Notes under the pieces: generated by a model
Told to the model about the DNA's origin: nothing
Databases searched by the model: none
Seen by the model: only the letters and a program-made list of their open reading frames with translations
Made by a program: the position numbers and the translations under genes
Assembly (NCBI GenBank): GCA_046541715.1
Contig: JBKHCS010000038.1
Span: 1-25,855 of the forward strand
Direction: 5' to 3'
From: CAYPUT01 sp046541715
GTDB taxonomy: Bacteria; Spirochaetota; Spirochaetia; DSM-27196; PWMO01
Length of the DNA stretch: 25,855 nt
In this document: positions 15,000 to 22,630 of the stretch, piece by piece
How positions within the stretch are numbered: the stretch's first letter is position 1
How the letters are laid out: each line of letters begins with the position of its first letter

Positions 15000-15841
15000 T
15001 CGAAGTCGTAGTAATGCCAGGCCCGGGCGAACCGGAGTCCGGCCTTACGCGCCTTTTTCTTGTGCTTCTCCCAGTCGTCCGGGTAGTGCATCAGGAAGGT
15101 CATCCTGCGAATCTCTTCGGGAAGGGTGATGATCTCGTCGAGGTTCGCGTGGATTCCCCCGGGAAAGAACTGGGTGTCTTGGAATACGGCCTCGATCGGA
15201 TAGTCCGAGAGGGCCCTTTCGACCAGACCGGCGTCGAATTGGGTGTCGCCGCTAAAGAAGATCCGGTCGTCGATAATCAACCCCAGGCTGTAAAAGGCCT
15301 CCTTCCAGGATGTGGCCTCCTCGGGGAAATGCCGGGTCCGGAAGGCCCGGATGTGGATATCGCCGACCGATACCTCGTAGCCCTCCCGGCCGAGAACCTC
15401 GGCGGGGGTCGGGCGGATAACCTTCCAGTAGTCCCCGAAGGAAAGGCCGGTCCCGTCTCGGCGCTCGTTCATGGCGCTTCCGCCTCGCAAGCTCTGGTCC
15501 CAGAGGATGCTCTCGTACTCTTCGTCTATAATGGCGGTCGGTTTGGTCCTGGTGACGTACCGACCCATAAGCATCGACTCCTCCAGCCCCCCGATATGGT
15601 CGGCATGCGAGTGGGTGATCAGATAGGTGTCGATCGCCGTTACATTGGACCCGAGGCGCACGAAGGCCTCGGAGGTCCGGGTTCCACAATCGACCATAAC
15701 ATGACGGTCGCCCTTGATGATCAGCAGGTTATTCTGGTAATTCTTCTTGGTAAACGCGCTGCCGGTACCCAGGAAAAAGAGCCGGAGCCCCCCCGAATTC
15801 GACAGCGATAGAGGAAGCTTCTTGAGACGTCTTCGACGCAT
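14996..15841 (-). CDS. Metallo-beta-lactamase-fold hydrolase
   Basis: 281 residues. Core motifs are LRLFFLGTGSAF (first strand, RNase Z/phosphodiesterase-like), THSHADHIGG (HxHxDH metal site), RTRHFP, FSGDTQFD (bridging Asp) and LMHYPDDW (late His). These are enough for a di-metal hydrolase. The exact substrate (phosphodiester, cyclic nucleotide or other) is not identifiable. A basic N-terminus (MRRRRLKK) precedes the domain. It is convergent with the kinase gene, sharing CTAG as overlapping stop codons, and divergent from the RNA methyltransferase. Confidence 0.85.
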   Translation of the reverse strand: MRRRRLKKLPLSLSNSGGLRLFFLGTGSAFTKKNYQNNLLIIKGDRHVMVDCGTRTSEAFVRLGSNVTAIDTYLITHSHADHIGGLEESMLMGRYVTRTKPTAIIDEEYESILWDQSLRGGSAMNERRDGTGLSFGDYWKVIRPTPAEVLGREGYEVSVGDIHIRAFRTRHFPEEATSWKEAFYSLGLIIDDRIFFSGDTQFDAGLVERALSDYPIEAVFQDTQFFPGGIHANLDEIITLPEEIRRMTFLMHYPDDWEKHKKKARKAGLRFARAWHYYDFD

Positions 15842-15903
15842 TACTCGTACTCTCGCCCGATTTGCGACTCTGTGTCAAATCTGCCCGTCCCGGAGGATAC
15901 CGC

Positions 15904-17373
15904 ATGAGCCGCATTAAGAGTCCCTTTGTGGCGAAAATAGAGGATATTGAGCAAAGGGGGTACGGGATCGCCCGGCACGAGGGGCGGGTCATCTTTGTCG
16001 AGGAGACCCTACCGGGGGAAGTCGTCGAGGCCCAGGTGATCAAGAAGAAGCGCAGCTACGCCTTTGCGAAACCGCTGCGTCTCCTCGAATCATCCCCGCA
16101 CCGGGTAGAGCCATTTTGCCGCCATTTCGATTCCTGCGGGGGCTGCAAGTGGCAGTTTCTTCCCTACCCGAAACAGCTCGAGTACAAACAGTACTTCGTA
16201 AAGACCGCCCTCGAACGTATCGGTGGGATAGTGGACCCTCCGATCGGCACTATTCTCGGAGCACCCACCGACCGCCTCTACCGGAACAAGCTGGAGTTCT
16301 CCTTTTCCCCGAGCCGGTGGCTCGAGGAATCGGAAGTTGCATCCGGGGAGAGTGTCGGAGACCGGCGAGCCCTCGGGTTCCACGTCCGGGGATGGTTCGA
16401 CCGGGTCCTCGACATCGAGGAATGTTGGCTCCAGGAGGAGCCGTCGAACGCGATTCGTAACCGCGTCCGAGAGATGGCCCTCGAGAGAGACTTGAGCTTC
16501 CACGATCCCCGGAACCACGAGGGGCTTCTCAGGAGCCTCGTCATCCGGACCTCCCAAACCGGCGAGACGATGGTGAGCCTGGTGGTCTACGAAGAGCGGC
16601 CCGAGGTCTTCGCGCTGCTCTCGGCCGTCAAAGAGGCGTTTCCGGAGATAACCTCCCTCAACTACATCGTCAACCGCCGGATGAACGACTCGCTGGTCGG
16701 TCTGACGGCCCACCCCTTCGCCGGGGCGGATCACATTACCGAGGTCTGCGGCCACCTGAAGCTCCGGATCGACGCGATGTCCTTCTATCAGACGAACTCC
16801 CGGCAGGCGGAGGTTCTCTACGACGCCGTTGAGAGGATGGCAAGGCTCACCGGGGAAGAGGAGGTGTGGGACCTCTACAGCGGCGCCGGGAGTATTGGGC
16901 TCTACCTCGCTCGCCGGGCCCGGAGCGTCCTCGGCATCGAGTCGGTCGAGGCGGCCGTCGCCCGGGCCCGGGACAACGCAGAGGCGAACGGCATCGGGAA
17001 CGCCCGGTTCGAGGTGGGGGAGGTCGAGAAGCGCCTTCCGGAGCTCCTCTTTCTCGGCGGCGCGGCACCGAAGGCTGCGGCACCGAAGGCAGCGGCCGCC
17101 GGCAAAGCAGCCCCGGTCCCCCGGGTCCTCATCCTCGACCCGCCCCGGGGTGGTCTCCACCCCGCCGCCGCAAAGCTGATCGGCGAGACGGTCCCGGGAC
17201 CCATCGTCTACGTCAGCTGCAATCCGGCGACCCAGGCCCGGGATATCGAGATTATGTCGGAGAGCTACGAGCTCGAGGAGATCCAGCCGGTCGATATGTT
17301 TCCCCAGACCCATCACATCGAGAGCGTTGCGCGGCTTGTCCCCAGGGTTAGGTCCACGGCAGGCGCGGAATGA
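15904..17373 (+). CDS. rlmD: RNA (uracil-5-)-methyltransferase, RumA/RlmD type
   Basis: 489 residues. The N-terminal TRAM-like domain is about 1-60. The Fe-S cluster site CX5CX2C lies at about C72, C78 and C81 (CRHFDSCGGC), with a later Cys in the IEECW segment. A Rossmann methyltransferase domain has WDLYSGAGSIGLYLA and ILDPPRGGLH, the nucleophilic Cys is in YVSCNPATQARD, and the C-terminal motif is FPQTHHIESVARL. It methylates a uridine in rRNA (U1939 type) or tRNA. The start at 15904 has GGAGG 8 nt upstream; a longer frame from 15862 lacks this. An Ala/Pro/Lys low-complexity insert (about 380-402) precedes the DPPRGG motif. Confidence 0.9.
   Translation: MSRIKSPFVAKIEDIEQRGYGIARHEGRVIFVEETLPGEVVEAQVIKKKRSYAFAKPLRLLESSPHRVEPFCRHFDSCGGCKWQFLPYPKQLEYKQYFVKTALERIGGIVDPPIGTILGAPTDRLYRNKLEFSFSPSRWLEESEVASGESVGDRRALGFHVRGWFDRVLDIEECWLQEEPSNAIRNRVREMALERDLSFHDPRNHEGLLRSLVIRTSQTGETMVSLVVYEERPEVFALLSAVKEAFPEITSLNYIVNRRMNDSLVGLTAHPFAGADHITEVCGHLKLRIDAMSFYQTNSRQAEVLYDAVERMARLTGEEEVWDLYSGAGSIGLYLARRARSVLGIESVEAAVARARDNAEANGIGNARFEVGEVEKRLPELLFLGGAAPKAAAPKAAAAGKAAPVPRVLILDPPRGGLHPAAAKLIGETVPGPIVYVSCNPATQARDIEIMSESYELEEIQPVDMFPQTHHIESVARLVPRVRSTAGAE
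17062..17106 (+). repeat. 15-bp tandem repeat in the RNA methyltransferase gene
   Basis: Two near-identical 15-bp units (GCGGCACCGAAGGCT at 17062 and 17077) and a degenerate third encode AAPKA repeats. This is an in-frame low-complexity insert on a surface loop of the methyltransferase domain. Confidence 0.7.
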
Positions 17374-17618
17374 TCGACCCGACTCAACACCAGGAGACCT
17401 CGGACCGCCTCCGAACGTTTCTCAAGCGGAAGTACAGCCTGGTTCACGTCCCAAGCCGCCACAAAGCAGGCCGGTGGATCGAAGAGGCTCGGAGATTGGC
17501 CGCCGAAGGTACCCCCCCGGAAGCGGCAGGGCTCCAGGCGGCCCGGAAGGTCTTCCCCTACGAATGCAAGGAGCACGCCCTCTACGCTGAGGGACCGGCC
17601 GAGCCCTGGTTCGCTTAG
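17370..17618 (+). CDS. Small hypothetical protein, translationally coupled to the RNA methyltransferase
   Basis: 82 residues, not recognised. It begins with ATG inside the upstream stop (ATGA, 17370-17373), a common coupling signal, and the reading frame is open to 17618, where its TAG overlaps the convergent permease stop. The composition is soluble and charged, with many Arg/Lys/Glu, a helical middle (RWIEEARRLAAEG) and one Cys in YECKEHALYAEG. There is no signal peptide or membrane segment. The coupled start and lack of a better reading frame support a real gene; the function is unknown. Confidence 0.65.
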   Translation: MIDPTQHQETSDRLRTFLKRKYSLVHVPSRHKAGRWIEEARRLAAEGTPPEAAGLQAARKVFPYECKEHALYAEGPAEPWFA

Positions 17619-19042
17619 CGTCGCCGGAAGGCGTTCAAGCTTCGGTGTCCCTTTTCGGTTATCTTCAAAGTGCCCTCCCGGACCTCCGCGAGGTTCCGAT
17701 TCCAGAGCCGCCGAAGAATGCGCCGGGTGCGTCGCCCGTGCCACCGGAAGTGTTCCTCTAGGCCGTCGACGGAGAGCTCTCGGGCCGCCTCCGGCTTTCC
17801 GGCGTGGTGCTCGGCGTGGCCGAGGATTACTTGCTCGGAGAATCGCCGCCGGCGTCGATGCCGACGAAGGGCCGCTGAGACGAGGCCGTACTTCGGAGAC
17901 GCTAGAAGAACGACGACAAAGAGGACGAACATCATCAGGACCATCGAAGCCGAAATGGACGAGCGATAGGCCCCCGGCAGATCGACGATTCCGAAGAGGC
18001 TTCCCCGAGCCAGGTCGTACCCGAAGTAGGCACCGGCCGCCCCGACGAATCCGGCGGCCAAGAGCATCACCGACAGACGGTCGGTCAGGAGGTAAGCGGC
18101 GGCCGGTGGGACGATAAAGAAGGCGATTACCAGGATCGAGCCGACTGCATTGAAGGCACCGACGGCGACGAGGCTTACGAGAATCATCAACGTGTAATGG
18201 AGTAGCCCCGGGCGGAATCCGAGGGCCTTGGCCAATTCCGGGTCGAAGGTCGAGAGCTTGAGCTCTTTGTAGAACACCAGCACGAAGAGTATCGTCAAGA
18301 GTGCGAGTACCCCCATAACCGTAACCGACTTCGGCCAGAATACCGTCACCGGAGGCGACTCTACTAGGCCCTCCTGCCAAGCTCTCGAGGGTGAGTAGGT
18401 ACCGCAGTTGATGCAGATTTCGGTAAACTCCGCCTCCGGGTGTCTAGGGCTTATGCCGAGGCTTACGCAATTGGTGCATTGCCGGGCGAAGCGGGCCCTG
18501 TCGTCCTCCGGGGTAATGGTTACCTCTTCGCAGTTGGCTAAGCAGTAGCTCCGCGTGTCGGCCCAGGCCATGCCGATTTCCCCGATCATCACGGCGTCCT
18601 CGTCCATGTGGACGTCCTCCACGGTTCGGGACACGAATATGACGGCCACGGCGAAAAGGAGGGGAAAGACCAGGCCGAGGGCAGCGTCCTGTCGGACGAG
18701 CCCGGAGCGGAAGAGTAGCTCGGTAAGGACTACCGTGAGCACCCCGGCTCCGGCCGCCCCGATGATCAGCCAGGGTGAGGAGAGGTCGCCTTCGGCCCCG
18801 AGCCATCGGGTCATAATCAGAAAGGTGATGACGATTCCAAGGAGCACGGTATGACTGATCGCGTCGCTCGTCAGCGACATGCCTCGAAGGAGCAGGTAGC
18901 ATCCCAGCAGGCCGCCGGCGATCGCGATAAGGACCCCGAGAATCGTTGCCGTCGTCCTTGGATCCCGGAAGAAGGTGTTGATCGTATCCGCGTCGAAGAA
19001 GACAAGGACGCCCCTCACCAGGAGTTGCTCAATTCCGAACAC
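17615..19042 (-). CDS. Metal ABC transporter permease with six-Cys insertion and C-terminal winged helix
   Basis: 475 residues, much longer than the usual roughly 280-300 of ABC-3 family permeases. Membrane helices run from about 30 to 380, including RGMSLTSDAISH and the late YKELKLSTFDPELAKALG motif. Between helices, residues 160-225 hold a hydrophilic insertion with C167-x3-C171, C189-x2-C192 and C210-x2-C213. After a basic stretch (RRHRRRRR), residues about 400-475 look like a winged helix-turn-helix ending in LKITEKG. It is the second permease of the importer. It starts at GTG with a 14-nt overlap with the upstream permease. The metal is probably Mn, Zn or Fe. Confidence 0.88.
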   Translation of the reverse strand: MFGIEQLLVRGVLVFFDADTINTFFRDPRTTATILGVLIAIAGGLLGCYLLLRGMSLTSDAISHTVLLGIVITFLIMTRWLGAEGDLSSPWLIIGAAGAGVLTVVLTELLFRSGLVRQDAALGLVFPLLFAVAVIFVSRTVEDVHMDEDAVMIGEIGMAWADTRSYCLANCEEVTITPEDDRARFARQCTNCVSLGISPRHPEAEFTEICINCGTYSPSRAWQEGLVESPPVTVFWPKSVTVMGVLALLTILFVLVFYKELKLSTFDPELAKALGFRPGLLHYTLMILVSLVAVGAFNAVGSILVIAFFIVPPAAAYLLTDRLSVMLLAAGFVGAAGAYFGYDLARGSLFGIVDLPGAYRSSISASMVLMMFVLFVVVLLASPKYGLVSAALRRHRRRRRFSEQVILGHAEHHAGKPEAARELSVDGLEEHFRWHGRRTRRILRRLWNRNLAEVREGTLKITEKGHRSLNAFRRR

Positions 19043-20378
19043 GAGGTTCCGCTCCTTTTTCGCCGAGAAGGTTCGACAAGGTATCGACCGTCTCCTCCGG
19101 GAGCACCGCGCGAATGTCCCGGTCCCGCTCTTCGGCTACGGTAGGCAGATCCAGTTGGTCCCGGAGCTCCCGGTAGAGATCCCAGAGGCGTTGATTCCGG
19201 GCATCGACGGCGGCCACCTGGGCTCCCTTCTCGGTGAGTCTCCACCGTACCCCGGTGTCGCCCTCTTCTGTTTTCCGGGCGAGCCCCGAGGACAGAAGCG
19301 TCCGGAGTCCCTTCGTTCCTCGGTGCCCCCGGAGCCCGGAGATGAAGGAATCCGGAACGGCTCCTTCGGCGTCGCCGTGGTCGTAGGCGTAGTGGTAGAG
19401 GTCCCGCATTACGTTTCGGGCGGCGAACCGCTTCCGATCCCTTCTCCGCCGGAGAAGGCTCCATACCACGCCACGTCCCGGAGCCGCCGCAATCGAAAGG
19501 GCTACCAAAAGAAACGATACAACGATTATCGTGGGGCCCGTGGGAATATCGCGGTCGACCGCACTGATCACGGCGCCGGTACCCCCGGCGAAGGCGCCGA
19601 AGAGACCCGCCAAAACGATCATCTGCTCGAGGCGGTCGGTCCATTGCCGGGCGGCAACCCCCGGGGCTATCAAGAGTCCGACCATCAGAACGACTCCGGC
19701 CATCTGCAAACCGAGGACGACGGCCACGACCAAGAGAAAAATAAGAACGCCGGTGAGCCAGTCGACGCGAAACCCGTTGGCTCCGGCAAACTCCGGGTCG
19801 AAGGTAACGAGCTTGAACTCCTTCCAGAAGACCCCGACGACTAAAAAGGCTGCGGCGCCGACGAGGGCGATCAACAGGATGTCGCTCCGTCCCACCGCCG
19901 CCGCCTGTCCGAAGATAAAGGTGTCGAGGCCCGCCTGGCTCGCGTCCGGCCGACCCTGTATGTAGGTAAGGCCCGCGATACCCGCGGCGAACCAGACCGC
20001 GAGAACGATTCCCATCGCCGCGTCCTCCTTTATTCGGGTGCGCCGGGTCAACAGCCGAACGAAGAGTAGGCCGAGCCAGCTCGCGACACCGGCCCCGAGA
20101 AGAAGCGCCGGAAGGCTCCGTCCCGCCAACAGGAAGGCCGCCGCCACACCCGGCAGGGCGGCGTGGGAGAGGGCGTCACCGAGTAGACTCTGCCGCCGGA
20201 GGACCGCGAAGCTCCCGAGAACCCCGGACACGAGTCCGAGGAGGGATCCCCCGAGGGTGACGACTCTCAAGGTGTAGCTGTAGCGCACCCCGAGTAACGC
20301 GGGAAAGAGGGGGAGAAACCCGGCCGTGACCAGGGCCGCAACAACAATAGGGGTCCACCCACGGCGGTCTTTGATCAT
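19029..20378 (-). CDS. Metal ABC transporter permease with C-terminal DtxR-like domain
   Basis: 449 residues from the ATG at 20378, which lies inside the ATPase stop (ATGA). Residues 10-300 are the ABC-3 membrane core (RRQSLLGDALSHAALPGVA, then WKEFKLVTFDPEFAGANG). Residues about 320-440 are cytosolic and resemble a DtxR/MntR-type regulator: a helix-turn-helix and wing ending in WRLTEKG (379-385), then helices whose RLWDLYRELRDQLDLP and DIRAVLPEETVDTLSNLLG resemble the dimerisation domain. The usual ligand pair Glu-His in that segment is replaced (DIR). The reading frame continues far upstream without support and was trimmed. It works with the ATPase and binding protein upstream. Confidence 0.88.
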   Translation of the reverse strand: MIKDRRGWTPIVVAALVTAGFLPLFPALLGVRYSYTLRVVTLGGSLLGLVSGVLGSFAVLRRQSLLGDALSHAALPGVAAAFLLAGRSLPALLLGAGVASWLGLLFVRLLTRRTRIKEDAAMGIVLAVWFAAGIAGLTYIQGRPDASQAGLDTFIFGQAAAVGRSDILLIALVGAAAFLVVGVFWKEFKLVTFDPEFAGANGFRVDWLTGVLIFLLVVAVVLGLQMAGVVLMVGLLIAPGVAARQWTDRLEQMIVLAGLFGAFAGGTGAVISAVDRDIPTGPTIIVVSFLLVALSIAAAPGRGVVWSLLRRRRDRKRFAARNVMRDLYHYAYDHGDAEGAVPDSFISGLRGHRGTKGLRTLLSSGLARKTEEGDTGVRWRLTEKGAQVAAVDARNQRLWDLYRELRDQLDLPTVAEERDRDIRAVLPEETVDTLSNLLGEKGAEPRVRN

Positions 20379-21133
20379 GTTGCGCTGCCCCGGAGGGCCC
20401 CGACTTTGCCGCCGTAGGTTTTCCGCAGGAGCTCCGGTGTGAAGACGTCCTTGGCGGGGCCACTCGCGATTACTTCGACGTTCAGAAGCGTGACCCAGTC
20501 GAAGTACTCCGACACCGTCTGAAGGTCGTGGTGGACAACCACGACGGTCCGCCCCCGGCGGTTCAGCTCCTTGAGTATCCCGACGATCGCCTTCTCGGTT
20601 ACCGCGTCGACCGCGGCAAAGGGCTCGTCCATAAAATAGAGCTGGGCGTCTTGTACGAGAGCCCGGGCCAGAAAGGTGCGCTGTTGCTGTCCTCCGGAGA
20701 GTTGGCTGATCTGCCTTCCGGCAAGGTCCGATAGACCGACCTGCTCCAAGGCGTAGAGGGCACGTTCCCGTTCCCGGTTCCCCGGACGGCGGAACCACCC
20801 CAGACGACGGTAGAGCCCCATGGTGACGACGTCGAGAACCGTGGTCGGAAAGTCCCAGTCGACGCTTCCCCTCTGCGGTACGTAACCAACCAGGTCCCGG
20901 GCCTTTTCGTAGGGTAGGTCGAAGAAACGGACCTGTCCTGCCGCCCGGGGAACCAGGTTGAGGGCGGCCTTTATCAGGGTGCTCTTTCCGGCCCCGTTCG
21001 GGCCGACGACCGCCATCAATACGCCCTGGGGTATTTCGAGATCGACATCCCAGAGAGCCGGTTTGCTGTTATACGCGACCGTCAGGTCGTCTATCGCAAT
21101 CGCCGGAATTCCGGGATCAATCGCACTCGGCAT
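20375..21133 (-). CDS. Mn/Zn/Fe ABC transporter ATPase
   Basis: 252 residues. Motifs are Walker A GPNGAGKST, the VPQRGSVDWDFP segment typical of MntB/TroB/ZnuC-type ATPases, signature LSGGQQQR, Walker B LYFMDEP and the H-loop VVHHDL. It overlaps the binding-protein gene by 17 nt and the downstream permease by 4 nt, so the four genes form one tightly coupled leftward operon in the same order as troABCD. Confidence 0.95.
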   Translation of the reverse strand: MPSAIDPGIPAIAIDDLTVAYNSKPALWDVDLEIPQGVLMAVVGPNGAGKSTLIKAALNLVPRAAGQVRFFDLPYEKARDLVGYVPQRGSVDWDFPTTVLDVVTMGLYRRLGWFRRPGNRERERALYALEQVGLSDLAGRQISQLSGGQQQRTFLARALVQDAQLYFMDEPFAAVDAVTEKAIVGILKELNRRGRTVVVVHHDLQTVSEYFDWVTLLNVEVIASGPAKDVFTPELLRKTYGGKVGALRGSAT

Positions 21134-22178
21134 TCGCTATCTCCTCCGGGGGAACCGGGGTTAGTCCTTCGGGCCACGCCGGAATCTCGATCTCCACCCC
21201 GGCGCAGCGGTACGACTGGAGAATTGTCAGAACGTTTTCCGCGAGCATCCCGACGTAGGTGCCACCGAAGGTACCCGGGACCCCCATCGCGTCGCCGTAG
21301 AGCTCCCGAAGCCCCATGTCGACGCTGCCGTTTTCGGCCTCGATGGCTTCGACTACGGCGCCAATGGTGTTCGGGGGGATACTGCTCTCGACGAAGAGGA
21401 CCGGTATGTCATTTTCGATGACAAAGTCCACCATCTTTTCGATATCCGCGACTCCGGCCTCGTCCTGGGTGCTAATCCCCTGAATCCCCGCGACCTGCCA
21501 TCCGAAGGCCGCACCGAAGTACTGGAACGCATCGTGGGAGGTGACCACGTGTCGCTGCCCCGCCGGGACCCGGCTCATGCCTTCCTCGGCCCACGCGTAG
21601 AGCGAGCGCAGCTGTTCGGCGTAGGTCTCGGCGTTTCGGGAGTACGCTTCGGCCCCCTCCGGGTGGAGCCGCCCGAGGGTTTCCGCGAGGTCGGTAGCCG
21701 ACAGCTCCCAATTCCTCGGGTCGAACCAGAAGTGGGGATCGTCGGTTCCCGATCCGACGACGAAACCCGCCTCCTTGACCGGACGAGAGAGTGGGTAGAC
21801 TTGTACGTCCCGTTCCCCGAGGGCTTCAAAGACCGCGTCGAACTGTCCCTCGAGGTGGAGACCGCTGTACACCACCATATCCGCCGCGTTCATCGCCACG
21901 ACGTCGCTCTCCGTCGGCTGATAGAGATGCGGATCGACTCCGGGACCCATCAGGGCCGTGATATCAACACCCGGGACCCCCTCGGTGAGTATCTTCGTCA
22001 GATCCGCCGCTTGGGTGGTCGTGGCAACGATTCGGAATAGATCATCGGTTCTCTGTGTTCCCGCTTCGTATTCGGTGGCGCTCTCTGGAGTGTCTCCCCG
22101 GCACCCGGAGAGAAGCCCGAGGGTCGCGAGGCCGACTAGAACGTAAAGGACAAAATCTTTCCACCTTCGTTGGTACAT
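21117..22178 (-). CDS. Metal-binding lipoprotein of the ABC importer (TroA/ZnuA family)
   Basis: 353 residues from the ATG at 22178, which has AGGAG 8 nt upstream. A longer frame from a TTG at 22205 lies in the operator and is rejected. The lipoprotein signal peptide ends in LLSGC (Cys 26). The cluster A-I fold has likely ligands H84 (GVDPHLYQP), H149 (DDPHFWFDP), H215 (VTSHDAFQYF) and either E264 (FVESS) or D296 (LYGDAMG). There is no His-rich loop, which argues against a specialised zinc protein and leaves Mn, Fe or Zn open. It is divergent from feoA across a 185-bp regulatory region. Confidence 0.93.
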   Translation of the reverse strand: MYQRRWKDFVLYVLVGLATLGLLSGCRGDTPESATEYEAGTQRTDDLFRIVATTTQAADLTKILTEGVPGVDITALMGPGVDPHLYQPTESDVVAMNAADMVVYSGLHLEGQFDAVFEALGERDVQVYPLSRPVKEAGFVVGSGTDDPHFWFDPRNWELSATDLAETLGRLHPEGAEAYSRNAETYAEQLRSLYAWAEEGMSRVPAGQRHVVTSHDAFQYFGAAFGWQVAGIQGISTQDEAGVADIEKMVDFVIENDIPVLFVESSIPPNTIGAVVEAIEAENGSVDMGLRELYGDAMGVPGTFGGTYVGMLAENVLTILQSYRCAGVEIEIPAWPEGLTPVPPEEIANAECD

Positions 22179-22191
22179 GATATCCGCTCCT

Positions 22192-22207
22192 TTTTGATAT
22201 ATCAAAA
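22192..22207. promoter_or_regulatory. Perfect 16-bp palindrome over the importer transcription start
   Basis: TTTTGATATATCAAAA is a perfect inverted repeat between the -10 box and the ribosome site of the metal-binding protein gene, spanning the predicted start of transcription near 22200. The position fits a repressor operator. It differs from the DtxR-like sites elsewhere in the locus. Confidence 0.6.
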
Positions 22208-22235
22208 TAATACTATTGCATATTCAAAGTGTCAA
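22207..22235 (-). promoter_or_regulatory. Sigma70-type promoter of the metal importer operon
   Basis: On the minus strand a consensus -35 TTGACA (22235-22230) and a -10 TATTAT (22212-22207) are exactly 17 bp apart. The -35 lies within palindrome E and the -10 abuts the 16-bp palindrome. The predicted leader is about 22 nt. Confidence 0.8.
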
Positions 22236-22249
22236 CAGGCTCGTTGACA
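22230..22249 (-). repeat. 20-bp palindromic element, copy E, overlapping the importer -35 box
   Basis: TGTCAACAGGCTCGTTGACA: the same element as copies A-D, reverse orientation, one arm mismatch. One arm end is the -35 hexamer of the importer promoter, the clearest hint that the element can be a protein-binding operator. Confidence 0.75.
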
Positions 22250-22295
22250 GCCCAAATGAACCGCCGAATAGGTTGACAAAGTGTAGAACTTCGGT

Positions 22296-22315
22296 TTAGG
22301 CTTAGTTTAGCCTTA
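22296..22315. promoter_or_regulatory. DtxR-like operator upstream of feoA
   Basis: TTAGGCTTAGTTTAGCCTTA is an imperfect inverted repeat resembling DtxR/IdeR boxes. It also reads as two direct 11-bp units, TTTAGGCTTAG and TTTAGCCTTAC (22295-22305, 22306-22316). A -10-like TATTAT follows at 22325-22330 but has no good -35. It is the likely iron-responsive control site for feoABC. Confidence 0.55.
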
Positions 22316-22363
22316 CATTACTAGTATTATCTAACATTTTCCTGACCTGTCGGAGGAGTACCA

Positions 22364-22630
22364 ATGGTGGAACATGTCACCTTTAAACACATTAAGGACC
22401 TCGCCCCCGGGGAGAGCGGCAAGATCGTCGGATACGAAAAAGGCGATCCTGCCTACAAGGCGAAGCTGCTCTCCATGGGGCTAACCAAAGGGATAGAGGT
22501 TCGTGTCATAAAGCGGGCGCCTCTAGGCGATCCGATTGAGCTCGAAGTCCGGGGCTACCGACTATCCTTGCGGAAGGATGAGGCCCACACGCTGATTCTC
22601 GAAGGCTCGAACGAGGGGGGGGTGGTATGA
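22364..22630 (+). CDS. feoA: Ferrous iron transport protein FeoA
   Basis: 88 residues: the small SH3-like FeoA domain (LAPGESGKIVGY, LLSMGLTKGIEVRVIKRAPLGDPIELEVRGYRLSLRK, shown here only by its key segments). It is a cytosolic helper of FeoB. A GGAGGAG ribosome site precedes the ATG. It overlaps feoB by ATGA. It is first in a rightward feoA-feoB-feoC operon. Confidence 0.94.
   Translation: MVEHVTFKHIKDLAPGESGKIVGYEKGDPAYKAKLLSMGLTKGIEVRVIKRAPLGDPIELEVRGYRLSLRKDEAHTLILEGSNEGGVV

Noticed and set aside
20379..20798. N-terminal extension of the first metal permease to about 589 residues
   Set aside because: The added part lies antisense to nothing useful and inside the ATPase gene in another frame; the ATG at 20378 gives a normal permease N-terminus and ATGA coupling.
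22179..22205. TTG start of the metal-binding lipoprotein at 22205
   Set aside because: It would put the ribosome site inside the coding region and add nine residues before the lipoprotein signal; the ATG at 22178 is well placed.
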